Positions 28,727 through 42,526 are shown, numbered from the stretch's first letter. The stretch is 64,000 bases of DNA from Anoplolepis gracilipes (GCF_047496725.1 NC_132971.1:12281501-12345500); one strand, 5' to 3'. Numbers and translations are program-made. Notes: generated by a model not told the origin, from the letters alone.

Positions 28727-29544
28727 GTTTTTTTGTACAAAGCAAAGCAATGAATCGAAGCCATATTTAAATTCATTTTATTCATGGAACCTGTTTTTCT
28801 CCATGTTACATTTTATATGTCTTTCCTTCGATGTGCACACTGAAGCAAAACGTAAGTAAAGGACATTCTTCTAAACCGATTCTTTACATAAATTATCTAT
28901 AAAATTTACATATTATTTTGTTTTGATATTTGATAGTTATTGATACAATTATTTTTTTATATAAATAATATATTACGTAACATTCCTCGCATTATGTTTT
29001 ATACCTCTTGAATTTATGTTATATCGAAGAATATATACATACGTAATGGGGCTTAGAGTTGAGGCTTAAATCATGTGTTTATTGCTGGTATGTACACTTA
29101 TAACCGACGCATTTATCATGAAAATAAATATTTCATTCTATATTTATTGATAAAAAAAAAAAAAAAAAAAGAATACACGCTTACGGCGTGCGTGTGTATG
29201 ACAATAATTGTCGTTCGCGAAATCAATGGTTTTGTTTTCGCGTTGCAGCTGATAATTAGCGGCGGCGGCGTGTGAGATGCATGATGATGGATTTGACCGA
29301 TATGTATCATACAAATACATTTTATACATATATATATGTATATATGTATATATATGCGATACATACGGTATACATATTACAATTTGAATTGCGAAATGAA
29401 TTGGCCAGCCGAAAATTTATTCGCCGGCTCGAATTGCCGGGGCTGCATTTATCGCGTCGCTGTAAACTGATATCGCGCTAGATGTTCTATAGAATACGAG
29501 CTCGTGAGTATTTCGATGTTGTGTGGGTGCGTATTTTTCTCACG

Positions 29545-29568
29545 ATATATATATATATATATATATAT
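29545..29568. repeat. (TA)n microsatellite in a glutamate receptor intron
   Basis: Twelve TA units between the two receptor exons. A short (TA)n also lies at 30930-30953, 120 bp after the second exon. Confidence 0.93.
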
Positions 29569-30677
29569 GTATATTTCCGGGCAGTATAAGTATATATGTC
29601 GATGTCGTTTAAATGGTAATCGCACGGTAATGCTGATTCGACGCCTCGGTTTTCTACTTCTTTTTTTTTTTTTTTTTGGGGCCAATTACGGTTCGCCAGG
29701 AATGGCCATTTATATAGAGAAAATCCTTTTTCAATTTCCACGTAGATCCTTCCCCGCACTCTGCGTTTGCGTCGTTGCCTCTCTTTCAAGAAAAAGAGAT
29801 GTTATTGATATACCATTGGAAATTCAATACGTAACGGTATGATTATTCCAGCTGCGCGATGATTAATTTCTGAAATCTGATATGTTTATTTTGTCTTCCG
29901 AAAAAAAATCAAGATAAAAAACATCCTTTTAAAAAACTATATTTAACCCTTACTCCGTATTGTTGTTTTTAGCACCTTCTAACCGTACAGGTGGGTCAGC
30001 GTATTTTTCATAAATTTATTAATATGTAAAAGTGTTTTGAAAAAAATCTATAAAAATTTATATTTCTTCTTTAAGCATTCTAAATAAAGACCAAAATAAT
30101 AAATTTGCAAAATAATTTATTTAAATATATTATTTTATGATTATTCGTTTTCGAAAAATTGACGTTAGAAAAATCACGGACAAAAATAACTCACCAGTAT
30201 GGAATAAATGTTAACCTCACAGATCTTTATAAATAACTGTCATAGAAATTAATTCCCTTTTCTAAAAAAAGATCTCTCGTGCAGGGTAGATTTAAAACGT
30301 CGCAGTATTTTTTTGCACGAGAAAAAAGACCAAATAGAGATCCCGCAACAACTGAAATTAGTATCAAAAAGCATATATTTCGCCAGTAAATCATGATACG
30401 CATGCACCAGTTGCACATTCGAGAGGAATTAAATTTCAAAGAGAATTCATGAGCAGTTAGATTACATATGTGTGTGTATGTGCATCGACTCAAATTGAAG
30501 TTTCGATGTAGCTGCCTTTCCTAAGTAGAATTAATTCCACCAGCACCAGTTGAATGGAGGACATACGGCGATTAGCTATCTATTGAAAATTTCACAACCC
30601 TTCCCTCCCTACCGCCCCCCCCCCCTCCCTCCCCTCCGAACAATTGTACATAAATGCACAGAGATTATTCTGTATAG

Positions 30678-30807
30678 GTCCTGACGCCGTCCTCGGGTCT
30701 CCTGGACTTCGCCATAAGTATGCGGCCGGATTACCATCGTGCTATCATCGATACGGTGCGATACTACGGTTGGAAGAAAATCATCTACCTCTACGACTCC
30801 CACGATG
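30678..30807 (+). CDS. Ionotropic glutamate receptor exon, continuing the amino-terminal domain, partial gene
   Basis: Internal 130-nt exon bounded by TATAG at 30673-30677 and a consensus GTAAGT donor at 30808. It begins on a codon boundary, so it splices in frame to the exon ending at 28432, and it ends one base into a codon. The 43 whole codons start VLTPSSGLLDFAISMRPDY and end with WKKIIYLYDSHD, completed by a split Gly codon. Joined, the two exons read PWFPEK then VLTPSSG, a contiguous segment of the insect GluRI amino-terminal domain. The intron between them is 2,245 bp and contains a perfect 15-bp hairpin. In the family the next residues run into a leucine-rich segment (LLRLQQ type). 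No exon encoding that was recognised between 30808 and 64000, so the next intron is very long, or the gene continues outside the window. Confidence 0.9.
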
Positions 30808-31121
30808 GTAAGTCCCTTTACCCCGCGGTTTTCTCATGCATTTCTCATTTTACAAGGCGATAGCCGCGGGCTGCAGCGCCCCTCGACTTCTCCCCCTCTC
30901 CTCTGCCCGCCACGATATTTCTCTTTTTATTATATATATATATATATATATATCCGCCAAGTAGGCTCGGTCTCCTGTGGCCAACTTTGCCGATATCGTA
31001 GACACGGGATATCGAGAGGATTCCCCGACTTCTGTGCGGAATAAAAACGCGCATACGCGCATGTCCGACACCAGTAATCGTATCTTTGTATATCTCTATG
31101 TAAACGAAATATTTTATATCT

Positions 31122-31908
31122 GTCGTAGTCAGATTACAAAATCCGTCTTTTCATAAAGCATCTAGGCATTTTATAAAATGCGTTCACAAATCATGATTAA
31201 AAATGAAATGTGAATTTCATAACGTGCTTAAGAATTTTTGTCTTTTTTATAAAACACCAACAACTAATTAACAAATGTAATGATTATATTATTTTAGATT
31301 CTGGCTGGCTTATTTCAGTCATTTTATGAATGACACGCGCTTTGATTATACCAATGTTAGAATGTTTACATTGAATTCCTATTCTATTTCTTAATAATTT
31401 ATTAAAAATTTTTATCATATATAGGGTTTATTTAGAAAGTGTTAGGCAAAAAAGAAATCCTTTATAAAGAGGGTGAGATTGCAAAAACAATACAGATGAT
31501 AAGAACAAGTTTCATACAAAAATTGGAAGAATTTTACTCAAGTACTCATTATATTTGAAATATTATTTATATTACTTTTTATAAAAACTTTAATCGGAAA
31601 AATATATTCATATAATCGTGAAAATTTTCTCATTTAGAAATATACAATAATTACCTATTAATTTTTTATAAATTAATGACTATTCTACAAAGACAGTAGT
31701 TCATAAAATCAGCAGAAATCTAAAAAAATGTACAATCGTATATATTTGACAATGTGGCGAGTCACCTGTTACGTTTATAAAAATATTAAAATTCTAGCCA
31801 AATTGTAAAAGATTTAATTTTTAACCATGATGAGAATGTGATCACACTTTATAAAGTACCTAGATGTTTTGTAAAAAGAGATATTTTTTTTAGTCTGACT
31901 ATGACACG
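31122..31908. mobile_element. Long foldback element, family A copy 3 (no internal insertion)
   Basis: This is the cleanest copy. The left end GTCGTAGTCAGATTACAAAA is inverted at the right end (TTTTAGTCTGACTATGAC, to 31908). Both ends continue into 'catctaggcattttataaa' and its complement. The central TATATAGGGTTTATTTAG corresponds to the site where copy 5 carries an insertion. It is 787 bp long with no transposase frame. The right end lies 13 bp from the next transposon at 31922. Confidence 0.75.
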
Positions 31909-31921
31909 TACATATATGTTA

Positions 31922-32302
31922 CAGGGTGTCCCAGAATTCGCGGACACGGAATACACAGCGTGATTGTCCGTGTCAAAAAAAAGCAACTTTTTCTTCAGCA
32001 AAAATGTCGAGGCATCAATAATTTTTCAGTTATAAGTAATTGAAAAAGATGGGTTTTGTCGCAAATCAAACTTTGTAGAATTAAAAGATTAATGCAATTA
32101 TATTCTGCAGTTAATTTTAGGTGGAGTTTACTTTACTAAAATTTTTATTTAAGACTTAGTTACAGAGATATATAATAGCAAAATTTGGAAACTAGCAAAA
32201 AATGATATCTTTTCTCGACATTTTTGCTGAGGAAAAAATTGCCTCTTTTGGCACGAACAATCACGCTGTGCATTCCGTGTCCGCGAATTCTGGGACACCC
32301 TG
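31922..32302. mobile_element. Complete 381-bp MITE with CAGGGTGTCC termini and TA target duplication
   Basis: CAGGGTGTCCCAGAATTCGC at the left is mirrored by GCGAATTCTGGGACACCCTG at the right, perfect over 20 bp, and the similarity continues inward (GGACACGGAATACACAGCG against CGCTGTGCATTCCGTGTCC). Dinucleotide TA flanks both sides (31920-31921 and 32303-32304). Terminal CAGGG and a TA duplication fit the Tc1/mariner/pogo superfamily. No transposase is encoded, so it was moved in trans. The near-identical ends suggest it is young relative to its neighbour. Confidence 0.85.
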
Positions 32303-32304
32303 TA

Positions 32305-35300
32305 TATTAGATAAAGACATTTATAGTCAAATATCAAAAATGTGATGCATTCGTAAATATAATTATAATTTTCCAAAGCTGAAGTTTATACCCAAGAAAG
32401 AGATTTTCATAAATACGTGGCGACTCTTTTTTGTGCTAAAGTCAAATAAGCAAAATAATATGTTATTATATAAGAAATATAATTACAGCCAGAAATAAAA
32501 CTTTTTTTTTATAGGAAAAACCGCTTGAAAATAAATTGTGTCATGGAAATACGTTACTTCTAATTAACTACTTGTATTTTGTTTGCTCTATCTCTTTTCC
32601 TCTTTCCTTTCGCGTTATTAAAATCACGTGTTTTTGATTCGGATGAAATCATGCATGTGTACATACACATTTCACATGATTATGACATTTACAATTTTAA
32701 GCATGAAATTAAAAAGAGAAAAAGAGTTTTTACTCAATTGCATTTACTGATTCTATATTTAGTTGTAATTATTAAATCAGTAATTTTATATGCAAAATCA
32801 CGGACATCGATGTACTTGCATTTTCCAGAAAAATGAATAAGTAACATCTGTCGGAAATTACACGCAGCTTCAAGCAAAGCTTTTACTTTCTAATAATGCT
32901 ATAGCTGAGCAATTATCTGTTTATCTGACATGCGTGCGTAATAATCCAGCAAAATGCAACGTTGTAATTAGTTTGATATTAAAATCATGTTATCTGCCAA
33001 TCATTCACTTAAAAAAGCATTAAAAAAAATACAATTAATCAAATGATACATCTATAACAGAATATAACGAAATAAAAATAGAATGTTTTATTACGTATTG
33101 ATTTTGTTTAGGAAAATTTCGATTTTTTAAGACAAATTAAAAAATTGTTAGCAATGCTCGAATCAAATTGTAATTTCAGAAACGATTATTACTTTTGTAA
33201 CACGAAACGAGATGATAACTAACACAAGATTGTAACAAGACAGGCTCTCTTCTACGATCTATTTCGTACGAAATCTCTTGTCAATCTTAATGTTAGAGGT
33301 GAAGCGACAGCGGTTTAATTACTTAATTAATGGAACACAAGGTAACTCCGACTGAACGAAACGATTAATCACTAGACAGATCGCTAGACAGTTTTGTATC
33401 TCTCGTCGACTTCCGGCCGTTATAACTTGGTCACGTGCCTCGGGCACGGGAAAGCCATTTGGAATTCCTCGAGCCGACCAATTGCTCTTCTTCGACAAAC
33501 TTCGATAAGAACGAGCTGGAGGTAGTCTAGTATCGCAGAAACGGAGAGAGTTTAATTACCGAATGCAAATGCAAATATACTTTAGGGACTATCGTGCTGT
33601 CTCCGCGCGTCGAACGACCTCTTTCCTTCCTTCCTCTCTCGTCCCATCTCGTCCTTAGCTCTTCCCATTGCCTGCTATCTGACGTAGTTTAACCATGCCG
33701 TTTCTCGATTAAAGCGGATACGAGGGAAGGAGCAAAACGATGAGCATTCAAAGATCATTTGGCTTTCATAGCGTATTTTTCGTTACTTATCTGTTCTCAG
33801 TTCCCAATTTAATAGAAACAGAAATTTTTAAATAATATTTTTTTGATCCACACACTCATATACACGAACAATCTTGTCAATGTGTATAATTAATATTTTT
33901 AAATTGTTATTAATTATCGCGCATTTACAAAGAATTAAAAAATATAATTTTAATGTAATATTAAATTTCAGTGATATAAAGAGAATCGTCTACTTATTTT
34001 TAATAATGTATAAACAACAATTAAAATAATATCTTTTTGTATTTACATATATTATTACAAGTTAAATTCACCAAATTTACGACATATAAAATTTTTGATG
34101 TTCAGTTAATTAATAATTACATATTAATATTTAAAATGAAAACCTCACTTTGTAGATTCATAAAAGATATTTGCTGAATATTCATTAGTTTTCTGTTATT
34201 GTAGAGGTAAGTTATTAACATAAAGAATATTCATAGACTATGTAAGAGATTTATACCACGTGTCTAAGTAAACAATGAGCAATTGTGTCGTAACAGAAAT
34301 TTTAATTTACTGTTTTTACAATTAGTCACGTGTCGATTTTTACCGTATATAATATAAGGATACACATCATATCATTTACGTATAGAGAACTTATATCTAT
34401 TGATCTCCTAAATTGTACCTCATCAATTTCTTTATAATTAGTGAATACAGACCATGTCTAATGATACAAATATGAAATAAATAAATATAAAATAAATAAG
34501 CAATAAGAAATATAAACAAAAAGTTGCTAGATTATATTTTATTTTGTGTTACAACATTTAAAAAATCAGGTATTATTAATGTAATTTTTGACCAATTCAT
34601 TTTAAGTGATGATAATAATCTAACAATGCAGTTCTATTCTGTACTTTTGTATTTATCTAAAAGTAGATTTATATATATTGTAAAAATATTTTATATTTAT
34701 TTTATGTACATATATGTTACATTTTATTATATTATGGATATATTAAATTTATTATAAAGTTATTTATTATAAACTATTAAATCAATATTTATAATAAAAC
34801 TTATCACATGTTTCCTAATAAACCATATCACCATAAGATTTCGTATTAAAATTTTGTCAAAAAAATTAAAAATTTATTGTTCTCACTGTTACTTATAAAT
34901 ATGTTGTTTAATCATTATTATGTACTTTATGTTTAATATTGTCTCTTTCTTATTTATTGATAAAACATGATTTATATGCGATATAAATTAATATTAATAT
35001 AAACATGTTTCTTGATTATTATACATTAAATATTTCTTTGTTTTAATATGTTTAAATATATAATAAATATTATTAAATGATTCTTTTCTCACCATATATT
35101 TTTTTATTATTCTTATTCGCAAATTTACTACTTTTAAAGGTATGATTTTGGACACTGGTTGCTTGAATCGTACTTTTTACACTATGTTATAAATAGTTTA
35201 TAACAAATTAATTTGTTCAAAAAGTTAAACATTTAATAGTAGATGTCTAAACATCAAGCTAAAATGTCCATTATTAATTTGCATACAAATTAGTGCTAAA

Positions 35301-38300
35301 TGGGAAATTTAATGTAAAATATCTCACAATCTCTTATTGACTTTCCTATAGCATATTAATATATAGATATTATCATAGAGACTACATCATAAAATAAGAA
35401 GGAATAATCAATTCAAAATTTACACAAGAATGCAACGTGATTTAAAAAACCTGCGCATTATTCTGACGTCATTATTTTTAACATATGTCAAGAATTTTCC
35501 TGGCACGGAAAATAACTGACATAATTTCAAGGTTAAGATACGTCAGATTCGTTTTTTTCTCGATTGCATCGTCGTTACGTTAATAAAATTAATCGACATC
35601 GATCGCATCGCTCGCATGGAGGTGGAACCGATTGCGCGATCGATCGAGAGAAAGTTTAGCCGGCTATGCTCTATTAGACTTTCCTGTTAGCGATGTAAAT
35701 ATTAAATCAGATTTCATTTCTCTCTTTAAATTTTAACGCGCGTTGTTAGAGAATTATCGTAAAAAATTGACCGTTTTTTTGGTATTTGAATAAGATTCTA
35801 CTAACATTCAAAATAGCCTCCACAAATATCTTAAAATTTTGCAAATAGGAAATACATGGTATCAATTATATATAAAAACGCTCGGGTCTTCAATGTTATC
35901 CTCATCAAACGAATAAAATTATCGTCTTACTGTCACGATGTTGCTCAATTATGGAAATAAACTGTTTTCCGTGAAAAGGAAGTAGACTCTTTCCGACAAG
36001 GTCTGCTACATTTTTATAATTTTCTCTCAAGGTTGAACTCTAGTATGAACAATTTCTCGTTTTCGAGAAGAGTAATTTTGTAATTCTATTCGCGTAATAT
36101 TTGTCCTTACGATCTCCTTACGAGATGCAAACAGCGAAAATTATCAAGTATGCCATGACACGCAACGTCTAGAATAAGAACGCATAATTTGCATTCCTCT
36201 CGTTATGCTCCTCCACTCCTATAGGTGAGATATTAAATAAACATGATAGAATAAACATTTATGGATCACGTTCTCGCTTTCAATTAGCAAATGTTTGTAT
36301 GTGGAAGTGAAAACGTCGCACTCGCGCTATTACGTTCATCCCAAAGTTAAACCCGGCACAACCAGTAACAATGAATTAATAGCGAATCTCGTATCAGTTT
36401 TCCCAGGTATACCTGTCATTTGATATCTACACCGTCACACCCGAAGTAGTGAGAAAAAAAGTCACATGTCGAATGGAGCAATTTTCGAAACACGTGACAA
36501 TGTAGACATTCCGTACTTTCGACATTAAAAAGGCGATTAAACGATAGAGGACGAGTGTGAGAAAAATTAAATAGAAAAAGCCTAATGCGCGAGCACATGA
36601 CTGAGAAATAACGCGGTAAAATAATTAGCTGTTACAGGCCGCGTTGTTGCTCGCTCTTCATTCGAGACGGGAGGGGATTCGATTAAAATCACAGTGACGT
36701 GCCTGCGTATCAGAGTCAAGCTCAGTTTCCTTTCCGGCGTCTTTCAGAATGACAGCGGCATCGTTGTCGACGCGCGTTGTCGAGATCACGACATCTCGTT
36801 CTCGACTCTCGTAGTGGTGACAGGTGCTTTACAAAGAGAGGTGAACTACTCGATATAATTATTTTTTGCGCATACATTTTTACTGCATGTTTCCTGTGTT
36901 TCTTATCGATCTAGATGACAACGAATCTACCGTGAAATCCGTGTTTTTAGAGTTATAAGAATTTTAAAATTTCATATAACAAACAAATTTCAACGTCAAA
37001 TGTTGAAATAAACAAATATAAACAAAATCGAGAAGTAACTTTCATTAAAAAAAAAGGTTTTGTCTCTCAGAATATTATTATCAATCTCAGAGTTCTATCT
37101 TAGACGTGATGTGACAATTTCATAAAGTAGGCATTATTAATACGTGCATGTGCATAATGCATTTATTCGAATAAGTTAAGACTGTCAAACACAATTATCA
37201 CAAGTACAAATTGCCAGACAAGGAAATCAGGCTTAAAGAAATCTTCATTGTAGAATCAGAGATCATAGCTTTGATGCAGAGAATTTGCATAATTCAGATA
37301 ATAAGATAACATACATGCACTATAGTAATTCATTATTCAAATAAGCTCGAAAAATGTGGCTTACATTATCTATCCCATCCATCAAGTAGCATAATTGATA
37401 CAATATATCAATCATTTCCAATTGCATTTAGCTACCTTCTATAATTAAGTAACAGCTCGCTGATAAAGGCGAATTAAATCCTCGCGTGATAATGACATGT
37501 CATTGTTAAATCAGGTATATCAATATGATTGCGATAAAATATGCGAGTACGTATAATGACTTTTATATAACTGTCAATTAATCGGGTCGATGCTCGTTCG
37601 AGCATCATGTTAGCGTATCTGTAACGCGTACTTGTAAAATGGTTTATTATGCACGCCATAGCTAATGAAGCATCGCGGTAAAGCAATAACTCAATTTGCA
37701 GTGAAAATTACTTTATACTATTAACGTAAAAGAAGAATGACAATCCAATCAATTATCTTTCATCTATAGACTCTTTTATTAATTTAGATTTTTTTTAAAT
37801 AAAATTTAAGGACAGATTGTCACACTTATCATATTTTGAATTTTCTGTTTTTGTTCTTTTCAAATTAAAAATTTATTAAAACTTTTTATTTATTAAAAAA
37901 TAAAACTTAATTTATAACAGCTTATAAATTTAACTAACGAAACAATAGACTTATACGAGTATACTTTAGGTGTTTTTTTATTTATTACATTCAAATACAT
38001 AGATTAATTAAATACATAATAAAATATATTTTTTGGCAATTATTTTGTCTCTTCAGCCAATATTAACCAAATTTAAATTATAATAATTTGTCAAACTTAC
38101 ATAAAATAAATCTTAAAGCAATATCTGAAGTATTACGTTGTCTTAATGTCGTACAGTTGTTGTAAACATTTTATTGTTCTTTCCATCAAGTCAATCTTGG
38201 AATATGTCAATTTTTTTTGTTGAAATTTGATATTTGTCTGTCAGTTATATTTAAAATTATATATTGAAATTTTGTATATTGGATTTTTTGTAAATGGTAT

Positions 38301-38420
38301 ATTTATACTTGTTAAAAGTTTTTTATTAAAATTTGTATAGTCTTGAAGATTGGCCAACAAAATTTAAATGACAATATAAATATTTATGTTCACAATGTTA
38401 CCGGAGACAATGTAAGAGAA
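32305..38420. other. Non-coding; no receptor exon recognised
   Basis: Very AT-rich from 33770 to 35500. Mixed patches at 33220-33760 and 35980-36830 have no long frame. One exon-like segment (36407-36505, +) follows a good CAGTTTTCCCAG acceptor and stays open for 32 codons to TAG, but matches nothing I recognise. Confidence 0.5.
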
Positions 38421-38491
38421 ACAATGCTCGACACTTCTCATATCTCAAACCTTGTTGACTTCTACGGATGTTTTCAATATTTCAAAGACAG

Positions 38492-38837
38492 TCAAGAAAT
38501 TGTTTTATGAGAGATACTCTTTAATAATGGGAGATACAATTTATCTAATGAATCACATTCCTCTATAATATTTAAACCATTATTTTTATTTGTTTTATGT
38601 AAATGGTTTTTGCAATTAACCTTTTCTGATTCATGATCCACTATTTTTATATTATTCCAATCAAAATTGTGGTTTTTTTCCAATATATGCTGTGATGTAA
38701 CTATTAATTTTGTGTTCTGTTGTTTGATATTATTTTTATGTTCTTTAATTCTTGTTCTTAACTGTCTCTTTGTTTTGTACAAAGTATTACAATCTTTACA
38801 TTGTATTTTATATATGACATTATTGTTATTGTGAGAT
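38492..38837 (-). pseudogene. Penelope-like retroelement GIY-YIG fragment
   Basis: The reverse strand encodes VIYKIQCKDCNTLY, then TKRQLRTRIKEHKNNI, FDWNNIKIVDHES and LHKTNKNNGLNIIEE, followed by LPLLKSISHK and a stop. This matches the GIY-YIG region found at the C-terminus of Penelope-like elements, but the residues normally between LY and TKRQL (VGQ type) are missing, so the active-site YIG-like segment is lost. The frame otherwise stays open for over 100 codons, which suggests a younger copy than the one at 21345. Upstream reverse-strand sequence (beyond 38840) has no recognisable reverse transcriptase. A degenerate CGTAGAAGTC...GTCGAGCATT motif at 38421-38470 sits where a hammerhead-like repeat is expected. 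Confidence 0.7.
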
Positions 38838-41689
38838 AGTGTCAGTAATTTATTTCAAAATTAAATAAGAAAAATGAAAATTTAGTTTTTGAAAAGTTCT
38901 CTGCTCATTCATAATTTAAAAATTTATAGATCCTTCAATTTATTATTAAGGAAAAATTGATTCCAAATTGGTAAGAAAACTTAAAAAATTTCACATATAT
39001 ATAAACTAGTTAACAAAGAGAAAAATAATTCTTCTATAATAAATCAAATATTATATTAAACAATAATACAATACTAATGAAAATGATTACATATTTTAAT
39101 AAAAGAAAACGCACAGACGAGAAAAAAAAACTATTTTTATAGTTTGTTTTGATCTAAAATCTAAGTATCTGATTTTTTTATATGGTTTTAAGTTATTTTA
39201 TTACGTTAGAATTTTGAGAAATGAAATAACATACATAATTTTGATTAAAACTGCTCTACCACATACAGTAAAATAGTTATTTTCCGCTACTTTAATCACA
39301 AATTGCTTAAAATAGTAACATAATAAAATAATTTAAAAACCGGAATGGTAATAAAAAATTACAAGAAACAATTACTTTCTTTTTTTTTGTGTTTAAAAAA
39401 AGTTACCCTTGTTGAAATTTGTTGTTTATCATAAACCAAAGATCACACACATAAACGATTTTCTCGATTCGGGACTTTGCGATAACCGTTCGTAAACTAC
39501 GCAGTTGAGATGAAATATCGTGCGCCTCTGAACGTGATGACCTTGGGGTAATAACCGTGGATTTTTCTCTTGCATTTCGGTGATAACTGGCTGAATGAAG
39601 GGAAATGTTTCGGTATAAACTGTCGATGCAAGGACTCGACGTGTTTTAGTCGTTTCAGCAACCTGTTTTAGCAACACAAAGAACGTAAACTAACTGGTTC
39701 CGAGCCGGTTTTTTTTCAAAGAATTTTATACTAATAAGAAAATCAAGTCTATATTAGAGGTCCACAATGAAAAATATAGATATATCTGTACATTGTAGCT
39801 ATGTGTCCACATTGATTGCTATATGTTAAATTAAATATTTTGTAGTTTGTTTGGAGAAGCGCAGAAATGTTATCCAATATCAGTAAGCAAATCCTTTCTG
39901 TTTTCTATTCTTAGGAAAGATGGCTATTTATTTTAAACTAGATTATATTGCGAAAGTATGTTACAAAAAGGAAAAGGAAGAATTAAATATTACATGTAAT
40001 TATCGCGGTTACGATCCATGCATTATTAAAGCGATCTTAATCACCAGTGCTGAACACCGGTTAGTTATTGCACAATATTGTACATTCAAATATATTTATG
40101 TTTCCTGTAATCGTTACGAAAGAGGATTTATTTTATGAAACAACTTATCTTAGAATGAAAGGAAATACGGTACAATTTTAATAATTGTAATTAGATTTTA
40201 TTAAATGTAATTGCATAGTTTCTATATTTTCATAAGACCATAGAAATAATTTTTATACATTATTTTATACCGTATTTCTGAAGAATGACAAGCAGTTAGA
40301 TAACATTTATCAATATTTATTATTTAAAAGAAATGTCTCATTTTAGTATTTTTTATTGTGAAAATATACTTTCTTTTAATAATAAAAATTTATTTCAATT
40401 TGAAAATATTATATACATTAATCTTAACATATTAATTGGAATAAATAACAGATACAAGACTTTTAAAAAATTTGCATAACTTTTGCTATATTTTGCCTAT
40501 TAAAAACACTAGACAAATGACTCCTATTATTTTCATTATGTATAATACAAGTGTCATTATATACAAATAATGCGCGGAGGTGATGCGCAAAATACAGACT
40601 CAATTTATTATAATATTATAGACTTAGTATAATAATAATTTTTATGCTATTTTTTAATTATATACATTTTACAATTTTGCATAGTATAAAGTTTTCTCAA
40701 TTTATCTTATTTGTAAGATATTTAGAACTTCTACAATAAATATACTTCTAACATAGTTAGGAATAATATAATGCAAGATATTTAGAAATATATAAGACAT
40801 CATTGCATATTATTAGTCAGTATTCTTCATGTCTTTACTTCTTTGAAACAATTAAAAAGATACGGTTATCAGTCTAGATTATAGATTATAAATGTCTCTT
40901 TGTTACCTACTGTTAATTTTCCAATTATGATTGATATGGTCGATATGGTCAATTCTTTTTGTTTTAATATTTTTAAAATACATAACACATAAGTAATGTC
41001 GAGGCAGAAATTGAAACAATATTATATAAGAATATTATTAAGTAAATGAGTGCAATTATAAACTGAAAGAATTTAAGTGTAAAGAAAATGACAAGACAGT
41101 TCGAATATTTACACTGGCATAAGCGGCTGTGCTTTGAATATACTTCGCTCTGTTAGTTCAGTTGTGCTATGCAATTGTCTTTTGCAATTTAAAATTGAAG
41201 AATGTTTATATTTTTTAAAAAGTTTTGTTTTGAATCTCGTTTATTCAAGAATATTTTTGTTAACAAACGCGACGAAAAATAAAATAAAATAAAATAAGAA
41301 ACACGTGTAAAAATAAAGAGTCGTTTTTACTAATTTATTTTAATAAGTGCATCAGAGTAAGTAATTATTTTATCAATGATTATTTCTGTAATTATGTAAA
41401 ATAATATGATATAGATTTTTTTAATATACGGATACAATTTTTGTGTATTATTATAATTATGAATTAAAAAATAATTATTTACTAAAGCTAAAAAAGCAAA
41501 GCAACTTTGTCAGTTTTATTTGTTTTTTTATTCATGAAATTAATAAACTTTACAATTTATGATTTAACATATGTGTTGACGAAAATCCAGTATACAAAAA
41601 AATGAAATACATTTTTTAATCTTAAGTTATCTGATAATATTTATTAACCAGTCAAATTCATTGCATCCACTCAAGTAGATAATTCTTTT
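38838..41689. other. AT-rich non-coding DNA
   Basis: No gene recognised. Short frames at 39429-39677 and 39920-40138 resemble no family. Confidence 0.55.
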
Positions 41690-42065
41690 TGGATGGCGTG
41701 TCGTCATAGCGCATATGAATTTTACGGCAATAAATCCATATTAAGGAACGCGTCCGGTTCGGTCTCTGTCTCTTAATAGTGGGTGTATTGTATGGCCAGC
41801 CATAAACTGTCGCTTTGGGAGCCATCGCATCGCGTACCTCAAAGCAAGAGCAAGTGCTCTCCGACCGCGGCGGGTGGTGGTCATGCGTGCAGACGTAGCC
41901 GTTTACACGTGCGACCGTATCACACCCTCAGTCGGGAGATATGTGGCGCGGAATCTAGTTAGAACCCTTGTTGGCTTTATCACCGTTATCTCCGTTTGGC
42001 TCGGAGGTCGGCCGTGTTGCTAGATTAGAAGTATCAGCCGTGGCGCGCGCGTTTCCGCCATCGTA
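41690..42065. other. GC-rich island without long ORF, upstream of the sugar transporter
   Basis: About 375 bp of mixed-composition, CG-containing sequence (GGCCAGCCATAAACTGTCGC; GACCGCGGCGGGTGGTGG), flanked on both sides by strongly AT-rich DNA. It has no long open frame. It ends about 1.15 kb before the transporter ATG. Candidate enhancer, promoter of an unseen 5' exon, or ncRNA. Confidence 0.35.
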
Positions 42066-42426
42066 ATATGTAATTAGCAAAGATGAAAGTTTGCATTTTC
42101 AATTCTCCGAGATTTTGACATTTAAATTAAAATACATAAAGTTGGACAAAGTAAACTTTACTTGCGTATCGATCATAATACGACCGATAACGTTGTTCCT
42201 ACGCAATAACTCTTTTAAACAAGGTCTCATTAGTAGATAAGTTGTTATAATCTATTAAACAAGGATCATTTAATAAATAAAGAGACAAACGACTGTTGTT
42301 TTAATACGATTTATTCAATAAATCTAACAATTTATCTATTTCAGAATCTCCAACTACAATTATACACTTGTCCCATCGTACTAGCTTTTTATCCCAGCAG
42401 CAAATGAAATCAATTACTCATCCCTG

Positions 42427-42446
42427 ATGTTGCTCATGAGCAACAT
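42427..42446. repeat. Perfect 20-bp palindrome
   Basis: ATGTTGCTCATGAGCAACAT reads the same on both strands. It lies about 800 bp upstream of the sugar transporter start and 80 bp from a strong hairpin. It could be a dimeric factor site or chance. Confidence 0.8.
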
Positions 42447-42526
42447 TTTTAAACTCATCAACCCACTTGTAAAAATTCGCATGATTTATACAACTTTTAT
42501 TGAACATCCAGGAATAATTTCAACAG

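Larger units (their letters stand above)
28433..30677 (+). other. Glutamate receptor intron (2,245 bp)
   Basis: Bounded by GTAAAC and TATAG. It contains the perfect hairpin at 28691, an A-rich run near 29152, TA tracts, and frames with no family resemblance. Confidence 0.85.

Noticed and set aside
30845..31071. Frames after the second receptor exon, including a GLQRPSTSPPLL segment
   Set aside because: They follow the splice donor and do not match the expected continuation of the receptor; they are intronic.
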